A program made the translations under genes and the position numbers. Below the pieces are notes generated by a model. It had not been told where the DNA came from. It saw only the letters and a program-made list of their open reading frames with translations, and did not search any database. Positions 1-8,641 of a DNA stretch of 64,000 nt are shown here, in pieces. Each line of letters opens with the position of its first letter. Positions within the stretch are counted from its first letter, which is position 1. The stretch comes from Rubrobacter calidifluminis (lineage in GTDB: Bacteria > Actinomycetota > Rubrobacteria > Rubrobacterales > Rubrobacteraceae): assembly GCF_028617075.1 (NCBI RefSeq), contig NZ_JAQKGV010000016.1:1-64000 (forward strand), given 5' to 3'.

Positions 1-3000
1 AGGCGAAGACCGATCCGACCATCGACTCGAGGCCGAGCGGGGGGGGCGGCCTGCCGGATGGGGGGCAGTTGCCTGGGGTCGCCGGCCAGGACGACGCTTC
101 CGCCCTTCGCCAGCGAGCAGAGGGCGAGGATGGAGAGGGCCACGTCCATCTGCGAGGCCTCGTCGATGAGGATGAGGTCGAAGAGCTCCTCGCGGGCCTC
201 GCCGGAGTGAGCCCGGAGCAGGTGGTAGACCTGCCCCGGGGTCGTACCCACCACCGTGACCCCCACGCGGTTCCCCAGCCTCTCCAGCAGCTCCTCGACG
301 CGCTCCGAGGGCCGAGAGCGGTCCAGCGCCGCGTCTATCCCGGCGGGGACGTCGGCGTCCGGAAGCCGGGTGTGGCTCCGCACCCGGTAGAGCCGGAAGG
401 CGTTCTCGGGGAGGAGTTTCCCGAGTCCCTCGTGGACGCCGAGGAGCACGACGTCCATGGCGTTGTAGTTCTGCGCGCAGACGAGGATCCTGATGGGCTT
501 TCTCTGCTGGTGAGCCTCCAGGGCGGCGCCCAGGATCACGGCGCGCGCCGTGCGGCTCTTGCCGGTCCCCGGCGGACCCCAGATGAGGGAGAGGCGGCGG
601 GTGAGAGCCTCCTTCCACGCCCTCCACTGGGTCGGGTTGAGGCCGAGGCCGTTCTCTTCGAGCGCCCGGCGAACGGGTTTCAGCTCCCTCCCGAGGCGGC
701 TCTCGTGCATCCCCTTCGCCCCCCAGAGAAAGTCCGCCGGAGGGGTGGGGGCGGTGGGGCGGGAGCCGCGAGCGGTGATCTGACCGAGGGCCCGCCGGAC
801 GATGGGGTCGTCGCGCGCGGCGGGCGGGTTGCCGATTGCCTGCAGGGCGGCGAGCAGCTTGCCGGTGAAGTAGTCGGTGTAGACCCTGTCGAGGACCACC
901 TTCGAGTCGAAGCTGGCTATCCCGGCCGCCTCGAGGTCTTCAAGGCTCGGGTAGCCGGAGAGGGTGCGGGGGTCCAGCGCGACGAGACAACGGTCCCGGT
1001 CGATGGCCGCGACGGTGACCCGCGTGATCTCTCCCATGCGCCGCTGGTATTCCGAGGCGTAGTTGTCTTCGAGGGAGGTCCCTGCGGTCACGCTCTTCAG
1101 GCTGCGATCCAGGAAGTCCGGCCAGCCCTCGGGGGCCAGAGCCAGCTCGAAGTCCCCCTCCTTGAACTTCACCTCCCGGCTGCCCGGCGCGAGCCGGTAG
1201 ACCCTGCGTCCGGGGCGGGGTTTGAGCCCGAGGGTCTCGAGCGCCCGTGCCGCTGCATCCCCGGAGAGGCGTTCGGGAAGGCGGGCGCACTCGAACTTCG
1301 CCTCCCGGGCGTGCGGGGGCAGGGCGTGCAGCTGCTGCACCTCCAGCTGCTGCATGCCGGCGTCGAGCCGGGCGAAGGCGTACCAGAGCTGGCCGTCGAG
1401 GCTGAGGCGGGGCTTGCGCTCCGGCGGCCTTACCGCCTGTATGCGCGGTGCGGCCTGGTTGGGGAGGCGGGGGCGCAGGTCGCTCTCCAGACGGCGGACG
1501 ACGGCCTCGAGCGCGGTGAGCCGCTGCGCGACCGTGCGGCGCAGGGTTTCGAGCTGCTCCGTCCAGTGGCGCGGGCTCGTGGAGCGCGACCAGATCTCGT
1601 GTGCCCGCTCGGAGGGGATCTGATCGCTCAGGGCGTCCTCGAAGAGCGGGTGGACGTTGAAGCTCCTGAGGCCCTCCGGGAGGTTCTCCGGGTGGTAGCA
1701 GCGGGCCGTCTCGAGCAGGCTGTAGTAGTGCGGGACGGGGACGGCGAGAACGGAGCGGACGACGTCCCGCACCGTGGTGATCGGCGACTGACGGGTCGAG
1801 AGCCGGGGGTTCTGCAAGAGCTCTTCCGGCGGGAAGAGCCAGGCCAGCCGCCAGAGGCTCTCCTGGTCGAGGATCTCACCCAGATGCCGCCCCACCACCC
1901 GGCAGAGGTGCTCGAACTGGAGCGTATCCCAGAGGTAGAACTGCACCGTGGAGCGGCCATCCAGCTCGTGGGCCTCCTCGAGGATGACCGAGATCCTGTC
2001 CAGGAACGCCAGAAGCTCCCGCCGCTCGGCGTCGAGATCCCTCAGGTCCACGACGAACGACTCGGCCTCCCACCTCTTGTGCCTGCGGGGGGTGCTGTTG
2101 CCCGAGCCGAACGGGCGAGGCTCCATCCAGAAGGCCTTGATGCCGAAGGCGAGGGTGATGGCGCTTCCCACGTCGAAGTCCGCCGAGAGAAAGACCCGCA
2201 GATCGGCCCACCTCGGCATCACCGCCGAGGTGCCGCTGTCCTTCGGGATCACCGCCCGGCCGGTCTTGAGCGCCGCAGCCCGTCCCGGGACCACCGTGCG
2301 GGTCGCCTTGAGCACGTGGTGCGCGTCGAAGATGGGATCTTCCGGCCGGCGCCCGGCGAGAACCTCCACGTCTTCCACGCCCCTCTCCTGCAGCGCGGCG
2401 CTCGCCCCCCGGGAGATGAAGGCGACCCGGCTGAGATGCCCCCTCCTCCCGGCCTCGGGCATGCAGTGGTCGGGGTGGTCGGTCCTCTCTCCTCCGCTCT
2501 TCCACGGGTACCCGAGGTAATCGCAGCCCTTGCAGCGGTTGTCCACGTGCCAGGGCAGCTCCCTCCACGACGACACCGAGAGAACCTCCGGCAGCTCCTC
2601 CCGGAAGAAGTGCCGGAGGCGGCAGGCGAAGATTTCGAAGGGAACCGGCTCCAGGTCCTGCTCCAGCGCCTCGCGCAACCGATCTTCGGCCGGATCCTCG
2701 CCCGCTCTGGTCAGGTGCCGGTGGGTCGTGATGAGCTCGGATGCCTCGTGGGAACCGGGCCACACGGCGCCGTCGGGGACGGCCACGAAGCGGTGATCCA
2801 GGCCCCCGTCCACGAGCCATCCGGCGAGCATCATCGTGTAGTAGGCCACCTCGGCGAAGTAGCCGGGCGAGGGCTCCGCGGTGAGCTTGATGTCTACGAC
2901 GCGCAGCTGAAGACGCGGGTCCTCCGCTTCGAGGGGGCGCGTCTCGCCGGAGGGGTCCACGCACCGGGAGAAGTGCCCCGGCGGGAGCACCTCGATGATG

Positions 3001-3431
3001 TCCGGCCGCACCCCGGCGTACTCCAGGCCGTACTCCTCGCGCAGATGCGCGATGCCCAGCGCCTCCTCGAAGGCCGGCCCCACCCCGTACCCGGCCTCGA
3101 CCAGAAACTGTCCCGGGCGGGCGCCGGAGAGGGCCTCTTCCAGCGGCACGTTCCGGTAACGCAACCGCCCCGGGGAGGTCGTATAGTCCTCGCCCACCAC
3201 GGACTCCTCACCGAAGGTCTCGACCAGGTCGTGCAGCTTCTCGGCCTGCCACTCTTCGCCGAGCCGGGCGATCTGCTCGAGCCCGGGCCGGGGCCGCTGG
3301 CGGGGCGGCATGCCCTGCTCTTCCCTCTCGGTGCGGAACCTCTGGGTATCCGGCGAGAGGTTCAGGCGCAGCTGGCGCCTGCACCTGGTCCGGAAGTACA
3401 GGGAGAGCGCCCTCTTAGAGAACAGGGGCAC
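1..3431 (-). CDS. RecB-like nuclease fused to Upf1-like SF1 helicase (partial, C-terminus outside window)
   Basis: About 1143 residues are visible before the gene runs off the left edge. The GTG start at 3431 has an AAGGAGG Shine-Dalgarno 6 nt upstream and overlaps the methylase stop by 17 nt, so translation is probably coupled. The first residues read VPLFSKRALSLYFRTRC. Around residue 179 a VDIK motif followed by YFAEVAYYTMML looks like a PD-(D/E)XK RecB-type nuclease. Four downstream cysteines (FAC, NRC, KGC, DHC) could hold an Fe-S cluster, as in Cas4/AddB-like nucleases. Walker A (GPPGTGKS) lies near residue 951 and Walker B with DEAS (LILIDEASQMD) near 1087, typical of Dna2/Upf1-like SF1B helicases. 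The protein resembles TM0106-family RecB-like nucleases joined to COG1112 helicases. Helicase motifs III-VI are outside the window. A role in defence or DNA processing is inferred from the adjacent methyltransferase. Confidence 0.85.
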   Translation of the reverse strand, partial: MPLFSKRALSLYFRTRCRRQLRLNLSPDTQRFRTEREEQGMPPRQRPRPGLEQIARLGEEWQAEKLHDLVETFGEESVVGEDYTTSPGRLRYRNVPLEEALSGARPGQFLVEAGYGVGPAFEEALGIAHLREEYGLEYAGVRPDIIEVLPPGHFSRCVDPSGETRPLEAEDPRLQLRVVDIKLTAEPSPGYFAEVAYYTMMLAGWLVDGGLDHRFVAVPDGAVWPGSHEASELITTHRHLTRAGEDPAEDRLREALEQDLEPVPFEIFACRLRHFFREELPEVLSVSSWRELPWHVDNRCKGCDYLGYPWKSGGERTDHPDHCMPEAGRRGHLSRVAFISRGASAALQERGVEDVEVLAGRRPEDPIFDAHHVLKATRTVVPGRAAALKTGRAVIPKDSGTSAVMPRWADLRVFLSADFDVGSAITLAFGIKAFWMEPRPFGSGNSTPRRHKRWEAESFVVDLRDLDAERRELLAFLDRISVILEEAHELDGRSTVQFYLWDTLQFEHLCRVVGRHLGEILDQESLWRLAWLFPPEELLQNPRLSTRQSPITTVRDVVRSVLAVPVPHYYSLLETARCYHPENLPEGLRSFNVHPLFEDALSDQIPSERAHEIWSRSTSPRHWTEQLETLRRTVAQRLTALEAVVRRLESDLRPRLPNQAAPRIQAVRPPERKPRLSLDGQLWYAFARLDAGMQQLEVQQLHALPPHAREAKFECARLPERLSGDAAARALETLGLKPRPGRRVYRLAPGSREVKFKEGDFELALAPEGWPDFLDRSLKSVTAGTSLEDNYASEYQRRMGEITRVTVAAIDRDRCLVALDPRTLSGYPSLEDLEAAGIASFDSKVVLDRVYTDYFTGKLLAALQAIGNPPAARDDPIVRRALGQITARGSRPTAPTPPADFLWGAKGMHESRLGRELKPVRRALEENGLGLNPTQWRAWKEALTRRLSLIWGPPGTGKSRTARAVILGAALEAHQQRKPIRILVCAQNYNAMDVVLLGVHEGLGKLLPENAFRLYRVRSHTRLPDADVPAGIDAALDRSRPSERVEELLERLGNRVGVTVVGTTPGQVYHLLRAHSGEAREELFDLILIDEASQMDVALSILALCSLAKGGSVVLAGDPRQLPPIRQAAPPARPRVDGRIGLR

Positions 3432-5559
3432 CCGGAGCCTCCTTCGCGACGTCGATCAGCGCGGGCACCCGCTCCAGCGCCGCTTCGAGCGGCATACCGC
3501 GCCCGTCCGCCGGGGCCGGGAAGCACCCGAGCGCGGCGGCCACCAGGCAGGCCCGCAAGAGGTTGCACCGGTCGGCCTCGCGGAACCCCTCCACCTCGGA
3601 GAGCCTCTTCGTCCAGTAGAGGCAGTGCGCGCGGGCGCGCCCCAGCTGTGCCCCGGAGAGACGCAGGGACTCTGTCGGAGGGTCGCCTTCTCCCTCGACG
3701 GCCACGAAGACCGCATCCCACCTGATCGTCCCCTCGTGATTGTGGGGGCCGCGGTCCCCGTTCCCGAGCAGCGGGAAGACCTGCACGGGACGCAGCCGCG
3801 CGCAGGCCATGGCACGGGCGAGGGCGCACCAGGCTCCGGCGGTGCGGTGCTGGTAGGTGAAGACGAACCTCCCTGCGGGCTTCAGCACGCGGGAGACCTC
3901 GCAGAAGCACCGCGCGAGCGCGCGCCGGTATCCCTCGACCGCCGCGCGGTTCCGCCCCCTGGCGGCCAGGTTCCGCTCGAAACCCGAGACGCCTTCGCCA
4001 TCCGCCGGGGCGAGCGAGAGAAGCTGCATCCAGGGCAGGAAAAAGTCCGAGAGCTCCGAGTAGGCCACGTTGTCCAGGTAGGGTGGGTCGGTGAGCACGA
4101 GGTCGACGCTTCTGTCCTCGATGAAGCCGAGGTTGCGGGAGTCGGTGTGCACGATCCTCGCCGGAGAGGAGGCGGTGCCGTCGCGGACCGGGCGGAACCC
4201 GCCCTCGAGCAGGGGCTCCCTGGGGTGGCGGGCAGACTCGATGGCCCGCTGCACCTGTCGTACGGCGTTCGGGAAGGTCCCACGGCCTGTACCGTCGAGC
4301 CACGGGTTGATCTCCACGGGCCGCGTTATGTGCCGGAAGGCGCGAACGGAGAACAGCGGTGCCAGGCGCCGCCACCCGAACGCGTAGTGGGCCATCATGC
4401 AGTTGGCCGTCAGGTGGTCGCTCAGGGCCAGGGCGAGAGCCTCACGCTTAGGCCCCCGCAGCCCGTCGATGGCCTCGGCCAAAAGCGAGAGGTGCAGGAG
4501 CTGGCGGGCGTTGAAGAGCTCCGCGTACCTCTCGTAGCCGTAGGCAGGCAGGCGGCCGTCCGCCCGCCCCTCGCGCGGGATGCGCCGCCCGGGCACCCAC
4601 CGGAGGGAGCCGTTGTCCCCCGTGCGCTCCATCAGGGCGCTCTCCGCCGCCTCGAAGATGCGGACGTCCTCCTGCGTGGCGCTCCGGAAACGCCGCCCGG
4701 AGAGCGGCACGGGCTTTCCAGGTTCGGGTTCGATATCCAGGAACTCCAGAGCGAACAGCCGCCACCGCGGGGGGCCGCCGGTGCGTGAGGCGACGTCGAT
4801 GAGGCGTTCGCGGTGCCCGCAGGACGGGCACGTAAGGCACCCGCGCCGTACCGGGCCGGTCTCTACGGAGGTGGCGATGCCGCATCCGCCACAGCGCAGC
4901 ACTCTCTCCCCGCGGGACAGCTCGTGTACACCGTGGCAGCCTGGACAGAAAACCCACTGCGTGCAGCCTTCGGCCTCGTACGCGAGCCGGTGGTGAGGGT
5001 GGGCCTCTATCTCCTCCCCGCAAGAGGCGCAGGCGACGACCTGCACCCAGAAGTAGTGGAGTACGGTCTTCTCGCCCTCCGGCGTGCGGGTGCGGTAGTA
5101 GGGGGCGAGCCTGCCTCCGACCTCTCGCTTCAGGCTTTCCAGCGCCTCCCCCAGGTCGGGGGCCTCTGCGGCCCGCGTCTCGAAGCGCGTGATCGCGCAG
5201 GCCACCGCGTCGACGTCGACCCCGACCACCTCTGCACCCAACCGCCGGGCTTCCAGGACGGAGGTGCCGCCGCCAACGAATGGGTCGAGCACGACCCCGC
5301 CCCGCCAGAGGTCCGCACCCTCGTAGTACGCACCCCAGAAATCCCCGTCCTCAGGCAGCGCCGCAGCCACGAGCAGGGCGCGGAAGGCCGATCCGAACCG
5401 GCGGGCGAACCAGCGATGGGCCCCGTAGACCGGCCGGGGACGCCGGCCCTCGCGCGCGGCGATCTGCGCCAGATCCTCCACCGGCAGCGTCCCCGCGTCC
5501 AGCATCGACGGGCCGTGTAAGATCCGCCCGTTGCGCCGTTCGGGCTCAGCGTCTGCCAT
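3415..5559 (-). CDS. Zn-ribbon DNA methyltransferase, DUF1156/COG1743-like
   Basis: A 714-residue protein from the ATG at 5559. A GTG at 5619 would add 20 residues without obvious homology, so the ATG is preferred. Motif I (VLDPFVGGGTSVLEA, about residues 90-104) precedes the catalytic DPPY (about 491-494), the alpha/gamma order of amino-methyltransferases. DPPY suggests N6-adenine methylation, although N4-cytosine cannot be excluded. Between them is a cysteine-rich insert with several CxxC pairs (about residues 177-247: CASC, CPGC, CGGC, CLTCPSC), matching the Zn-ribbon adenine methylases of COG1743. The helicase-nuclease start overlaps its stop by 17 nt. Members of this family often sit next to helicases or ATPases in defence islands. 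A modification role in such a system is inference. Confidence 0.88.
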   Translation of the reverse strand: MADAEPERRNGRILHGPSMLDAGTLPVEDLAQIAAREGRRPRPVYGAHRWFARRFGSAFRALLVAAALPEDGDFWGAYYEGADLWRGGVVLDPFVGGGTSVLEARRLGAEVVGVDVDAVACAITRFETRAAEAPDLGEALESLKREVGGRLAPYYRTRTPEGEKTVLHYFWVQVVACASCGEEIEAHPHHRLAYEAEGCTQWVFCPGCHGVHELSRGERVLRCGGCGIATSVETGPVRRGCLTCPSCGHRERLIDVASRTGGPPRWRLFALEFLDIEPEPGKPVPLSGRRFRSATQEDVRIFEAAESALMERTGDNGSLRWVPGRRIPREGRADGRLPAYGYERYAELFNARQLLHLSLLAEAIDGLRGPKREALALALSDHLTANCMMAHYAFGWRRLAPLFSVRAFRHITRPVEINPWLDGTGRGTFPNAVRQVQRAIESARHPREPLLEGGFRPVRDGTASSPARIVHTDSRNLGFIEDRSVDLVLTDPPYLDNVAYSELSDFFLPWMQLLSLAPADGEGVSGFERNLAARGRNRAAVEGYRRALARCFCEVSRVLKPAGRFVFTYQHRTAGAWCALARAMACARLRPVQVFPLLGNGDRGPHNHEGTIRWDAVFVAVEGEGDPPTESLRLSGAQLGRARAHCLYWTKRLSEVEGFREADRCNLLRACLVAAALGCFPAPADGRGMPLEAALERVPALIDVAKEAPGAPVL

Positions 5560-5686
5560 CGATGGAGACCTTTTTATCCTTCCGTACGCCCCTTCTGACC
5601 GGCCTCGGTTCCTCCCCACCCAGTCTCATGTGTCGTTTATGATAGCGAAAGTCCCGGCGTGGTTTTTTGATACTTGGGTTGCATCG

Positions 5687-6766
5687 CTACCATACTGCGT
5701 CCCAGACCAGATCGTCGTCGCGGATGCAGGAATACCCCTGCTTCTCGAGCAGCGAGACGACCTGTTTTTCGTTCTCGTGTGCGATCACCGGATACGAAGT
5801 ATCCAGGATAGTTTCTACTAAGAAGCCGTATCTCTCGATGATTTCGTGGCCCAACCACCTGCTCATCATGTCCGGAGCCCATTCCGGCCAGTAAGAGTCC
5901 GCGTATGCGGAGATCTCATCGGGGTCGAACGCGTCGTCCGGCTTTGGAGGATCGACCTCGATCCCTTCGGCGTCTTCAAGATCGTTCTCGGACATGATAT
6001 TGTCTATCTTCGATTCTATCCGCTCATCCACGGTTTCTTCGTAGCGTTCAGCGCTCACCATGCTCCTGAGTTCGCCCCAGGTGCGGGCCTCACCGAGAGC
6101 CCTGCGGAAGGTCGCGATGTCTCTGGCGTAGTTCTTCTCGAGAAACACCAGACCGTCGTTTATGCTCCCGTAGACCAGTTGGGTTCGGGGCTCCTCCTCG
6201 GGAGTTTCCCTGGCTTCCTGGATCGCCCTGCTCGCCCGCTCGACGCTCTCCACCGAAGCCCCGATCTCTTCCAGGTTTTTCATGATGACGATCTTGTAAC
6301 GATCCGAGAGAGCTCTTATGAGCTTCCGAAGGGCCCTCTGGGACATCGGAGCGAGCCTTGGAGTGGGTGCACCACCCTCCTTTCTCAGCATCACCCCTTC
6401 TATCCCGAGTTCGACTGCCTCACGCCAGAAGGTTCGACTGGCCTGTGGGGACTGCCATAACTCTTCCTGCGTGGGGAAAGTATCCGGCTCGTCCCAACCG
6501 CGCCCGTCCGGATCGGAGACTGCGCGTTGCTCATCCGTATAGAATGGGGCGAGCACCTCCCTGTACGGCTCCAGCACCTTGCGGGCCTCGGCGGGTTTGA
6601 GCCTGCCTCCTTCGACCTCTCCAGCGGCGGCGAGCATCATCACGTCTGCCTCATGCAGGAACAGAAAGTAGAAGCCATACCCGCGGTAATCTGTCCCGTC
6701 TACGCAGAAGATTATCTCCCTCGCATCTGGCGGAGTTTCGCCCCACTCATTTCTGGTACCGTTCAC
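5687..6766 (-). CDS. hypothetical protein upstream of the methylase
   Basis: A 359-residue protein not recognised from any family. GTG start at 6766 with a GAGAGGAG Shine-Dalgarno 5 nt upstream. The N-terminus (EIIFCVDGTDYRGYGFYFLF) looks globular. A helical middle (about residues 130-230) is followed by a markedly acidic linker (about 255-290, rich in D and E) and a C-terminus rich in tryptophan and tyrosine. No transmembrane segment or catalytic motif stands out. The gene is visibly less GC-rich than its neighbours and lies 127 nt upstream of the methylase on the same strand, so it may be an accessory or specificity gene of that cluster, but nothing in the sequence proves this. Confidence 0.7.
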   Translation of the reverse strand: MNGTRNEWGETPPDAREIIFCVDGTDYRGYGFYFLFLHEADVMMLAAAGEVEGGRLKPAEARKVLEPYREVLAPFYTDEQRAVSDPDGRGWDEPDTFPTQEELWQSPQASRTFWREAVELGIEGVMLRKEGGAPTPRLAPMSQRALRKLIRALSDRYKIVIMKNLEEIGASVESVERASRAIQEARETPEEEPRTQLVYGSINDGLVFLEKNYARDIATFRRALGEARTWGELRSMVSAERYEETVDERIESKIDNIMSENDLEDAEGIEVDPPKPDDAFDPDEISAYADSYWPEWAPDMMSRWLGHEIIERYGFLVETILDTSYPVIAHENEKQVVSLLEKQGYSCIRDDDLVWDAVW

Positions 6767-7223
6767 CGGTTCTCCTCTCTACGTCTTTCTCTGGGCCGCT
6801 TTTCCCCACCCCACGTGGAGCCTTACCCCTCTTGCTGGCTCGTTCCGTGAAGCCTGCAGCGATATTATCGGCTCAGGGCCGCCGGAGCTTGAGCCAGAGC
6901 CGATCTTTACCAAAGCCCCGGGGATCGCCACCCGGTGTAGATGCACGGTGTACGATGTTCTCCGCCCGTTCCTCACCGGGGCACAGTGGGAAGAGGGAAA
7001 AGCATGCGCCGGAACCCGGCTCAAACGCCTCGACCCCTCTTACAGACGGTTGAGGTGCATGTTACGATAAATTACAGACAAAGATTGTGAGCTGTGTAGC
7101 GGGTAAACCCATACCGCTGCACGAAGACTCACACGCGGGTGCTGTACACAGTGCAGGTTGAGGGTTGCCCGCCGGTGCAAAGCCACCCGCCCATTGAAGA
7201 CAATTTATAAGAAAGGAGGGGTG
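6767..7223. other. 457-nt intergenic region, no gene seen
   Basis: The space between the hypothetical minus-strand gene and the SCP2-like gene. I find no open frame with coding character on either strand, no tRNA and no riboswitch I recognise. It must hold divergent promoters. An AT-rich stretch (TTGAAGACAATTTATAAG, 7196-7213) lies just before the Shine-Dalgarno of the next gene but gives no well-spaced -35/-10 pair. Confidence 0.5.
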
Positions 7224-7625
7224 ATGGCTACAGATACGGCGTCGGTTGAGCGTTGGGTAGAGCAGTTTCGACAGGTCACGGACGAGGATCCAGAGATCCA
7301 AGCGCATGGCAGGCACTATACATGCTCATTCCTTCTCGATATGAAAGAGAGCAGGTATCTGGTGAAGATGCATGCTGGTAAGGTAGAGGAGATCCTGGTC
7401 AATCCGGGGCCGCTTGATGAGCGATACCAGTTCGCGCTCAGGGCCAGCGCAGACACCTGGCGCAAGTTCGGAGAAGAGATACCCGAGCCAATGTACCATG
7501 GTATCTGGTCGGCATCTTTCCAGAGGGATCTCAAGCTCGAGGGGGACATCCTGGTGTTGATGCAGAACCTTCGCTGCTTTACTCGGCAGTTTGAATTGCT
7601 CAGGAAGACTGGCGTACCGGTGTAG
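7224..7625 (+). CDS. SCP2 sterol-binding-like domain protein
   Basis: A 133-residue protein. ATG at 7224 is chosen because AAAGGAGG lies at 7212-7219, at proper spacing. A longer frame beginning at 7158 lacks any ribosome site. The pattern of a short alpha/beta domain with a hydrophobic ligand pocket (YLVKMHAGKVEEI, FALRASADTWRKF, DILVLMQNLRCF) resembles SCP2-like proteins that bind lipids or CoA esters. It precedes an alpha/beta hydrolase by 29 nt on the same strand, so the two are probably co-transcribed and could act together on a hydrophobic substrate. No substrate can be read from the sequence. Family assignment rests on pattern recognition only. Confidence 0.65.
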   Translation: MATDTASVERWVEQFRQVTDEDPEIQAHGRHYTCSFLLDMKESRYLVKMHAGKVEEILVNPGPLDERYQFALRASADTWRKFGEEIPEPMYHGIWSASFQRDLKLEGDILVLMQNLRCFTRQFELLRKTGVPV

Positions 7626-7654
7626 GGTACTCTCTCGGGAAAGGAGGAGAGAAA

Positions 7655-8518
7655 ATGGCTCGGTTCTCACCCGTTACCGGACGTTACGTGACCATTGACG
7701 TCATGGGTGATGAGTGCAAGGTCTTCTTCCTGGAGAATGGGGAGGGACAGCCGCTCGTCTGCCAGCACACTGCCGGTTGCCACAACCACCAGTGGCGTTA
7801 TCTTCTCGAGGACGAGGAGATCACGAAAGACTACCGGGTGATCGCCTACGATCTCGCCAGGCACGGCAAGTCCGATCCACCGAAGAACAGGGAATGGTGG
7901 AAGGAGGAGTACCGGCTTACCGCTGACTATTACACGGCCTTCATAGTTGCCTTCTGTAATGCGTTGGAGCTTGAGTCGCCTATCTTCATAGGCTCCTCCT
8001 TCGGGGGAAACGTCGCGCTGCAGCTCGCCTACCGACACCCCGACCGGTTCAAGGCGGTGATCCCAGTAGAGGCCGCGGACTACTCTCCAGGGTTCTTTCT
8101 CGACTGGTGGCAGCACCCACACGCCAACGCCGCCCAGGTCTGCGCCAGCGGTGTGTGGGACCTGATGGCCCCGCAGTCTCCTGAGGAGGATCGCTGGGCC
8201 ACTTGGTTCTATTACACGCAGGGTTCGGAGGCTTTCCGGGGCGACCTCTACTTCTACTCGGTGGACCACGACCTCCGGGGGAAGCTGGACCAGATAGACG
8301 GTGAGAGGTGTCCAGTTATCATGTTGACTGGCAACTACGATTATCTCACTACTCCTGAGGACGGTAAGCGCACCGCTGGACAGATAAAAGGCGCCGAGTT
8401 CATCGAGATGAAGGACATCGGCCACTTCCCGATGAGCGAGAACTACCCGCGTTTCAAGGAATATCTCCAGCAGGCGCTCCGTAAGATCGAGGAGCGAACC
8501 GGCACTTCAGACGGATAG
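7655..8518 (+). CDS. alpha/beta hydrolase
   Basis: A 287-residue protein, ATG at 7655 preceded by AAAGGAGGAG. The nucleophile elbow GSSFGG (about residues 111-116) and the late DIGHFPMSE motif (catalytic His near residue 252) mark the alpha/beta hydrolase fold. The segment VIMLTGNYDYLT carries a plausible acid residue. HTAGCHNHQWRYLL near the N-terminus would form the oxyanion loop. It follows the SCP2-like gene closely and is followed by an IS5-type element inserted 20 nt after its stop. Likely a cytoplasmic esterase or C-C hydrolase of a catabolic route; the substrate is unknown. Confidence 0.85.
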   Translation: MARFSPVTGRYVTIDVMGDECKVFFLENGEGQPLVCQHTAGCHNHQWRYLLEDEEITKDYRVIAYDLARHGKSDPPKNREWWKEEYRLTADYYTAFIVAFCNALELESPIFIGSSFGGNVALQLAYRHPDRFKAVIPVEAADYSPGFFLDWWQHPHANAAQVCASGVWDLMAPQSPEEDRWATWFYYTQGSEAFRGDLYFYSVDHDLRGKLDQIDGERCPVIMLTGNYDYLTTPEDGKRTAGQIKGAEFIEMKDIGHFPMSENYPRFKEYLQQALRKIEERTGTSDG

Positions 8519-8641
8519 GTATTGTGAAATACTACTTAGAGCTTGCGCGGATAGGAAGGCAGCAGCTGCACTTGAAAAGCGGGCACAAGACGCTCGATCA
8601 TCCGGGGAGGTCTCGAAGCTTCCCAACGAAGGAGTCTGCCC

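Noticed and set aside
69-3725. Open frame of about 1200 codons on the plus strand
   Set aside because: It lies opposite the nuclease-helicase and methylase genes; its product is compositionally skewed (R, G, P, E, V-rich) with no motif, while the minus strand has full domain motifs and ribosome sites.
6767-7223. Riboswitch or structured RNA in the long intergenic space
   Set aside because: Only short, weak inverted repeats (such as AGCGG/CCGCT) are present and no known consensus matches.
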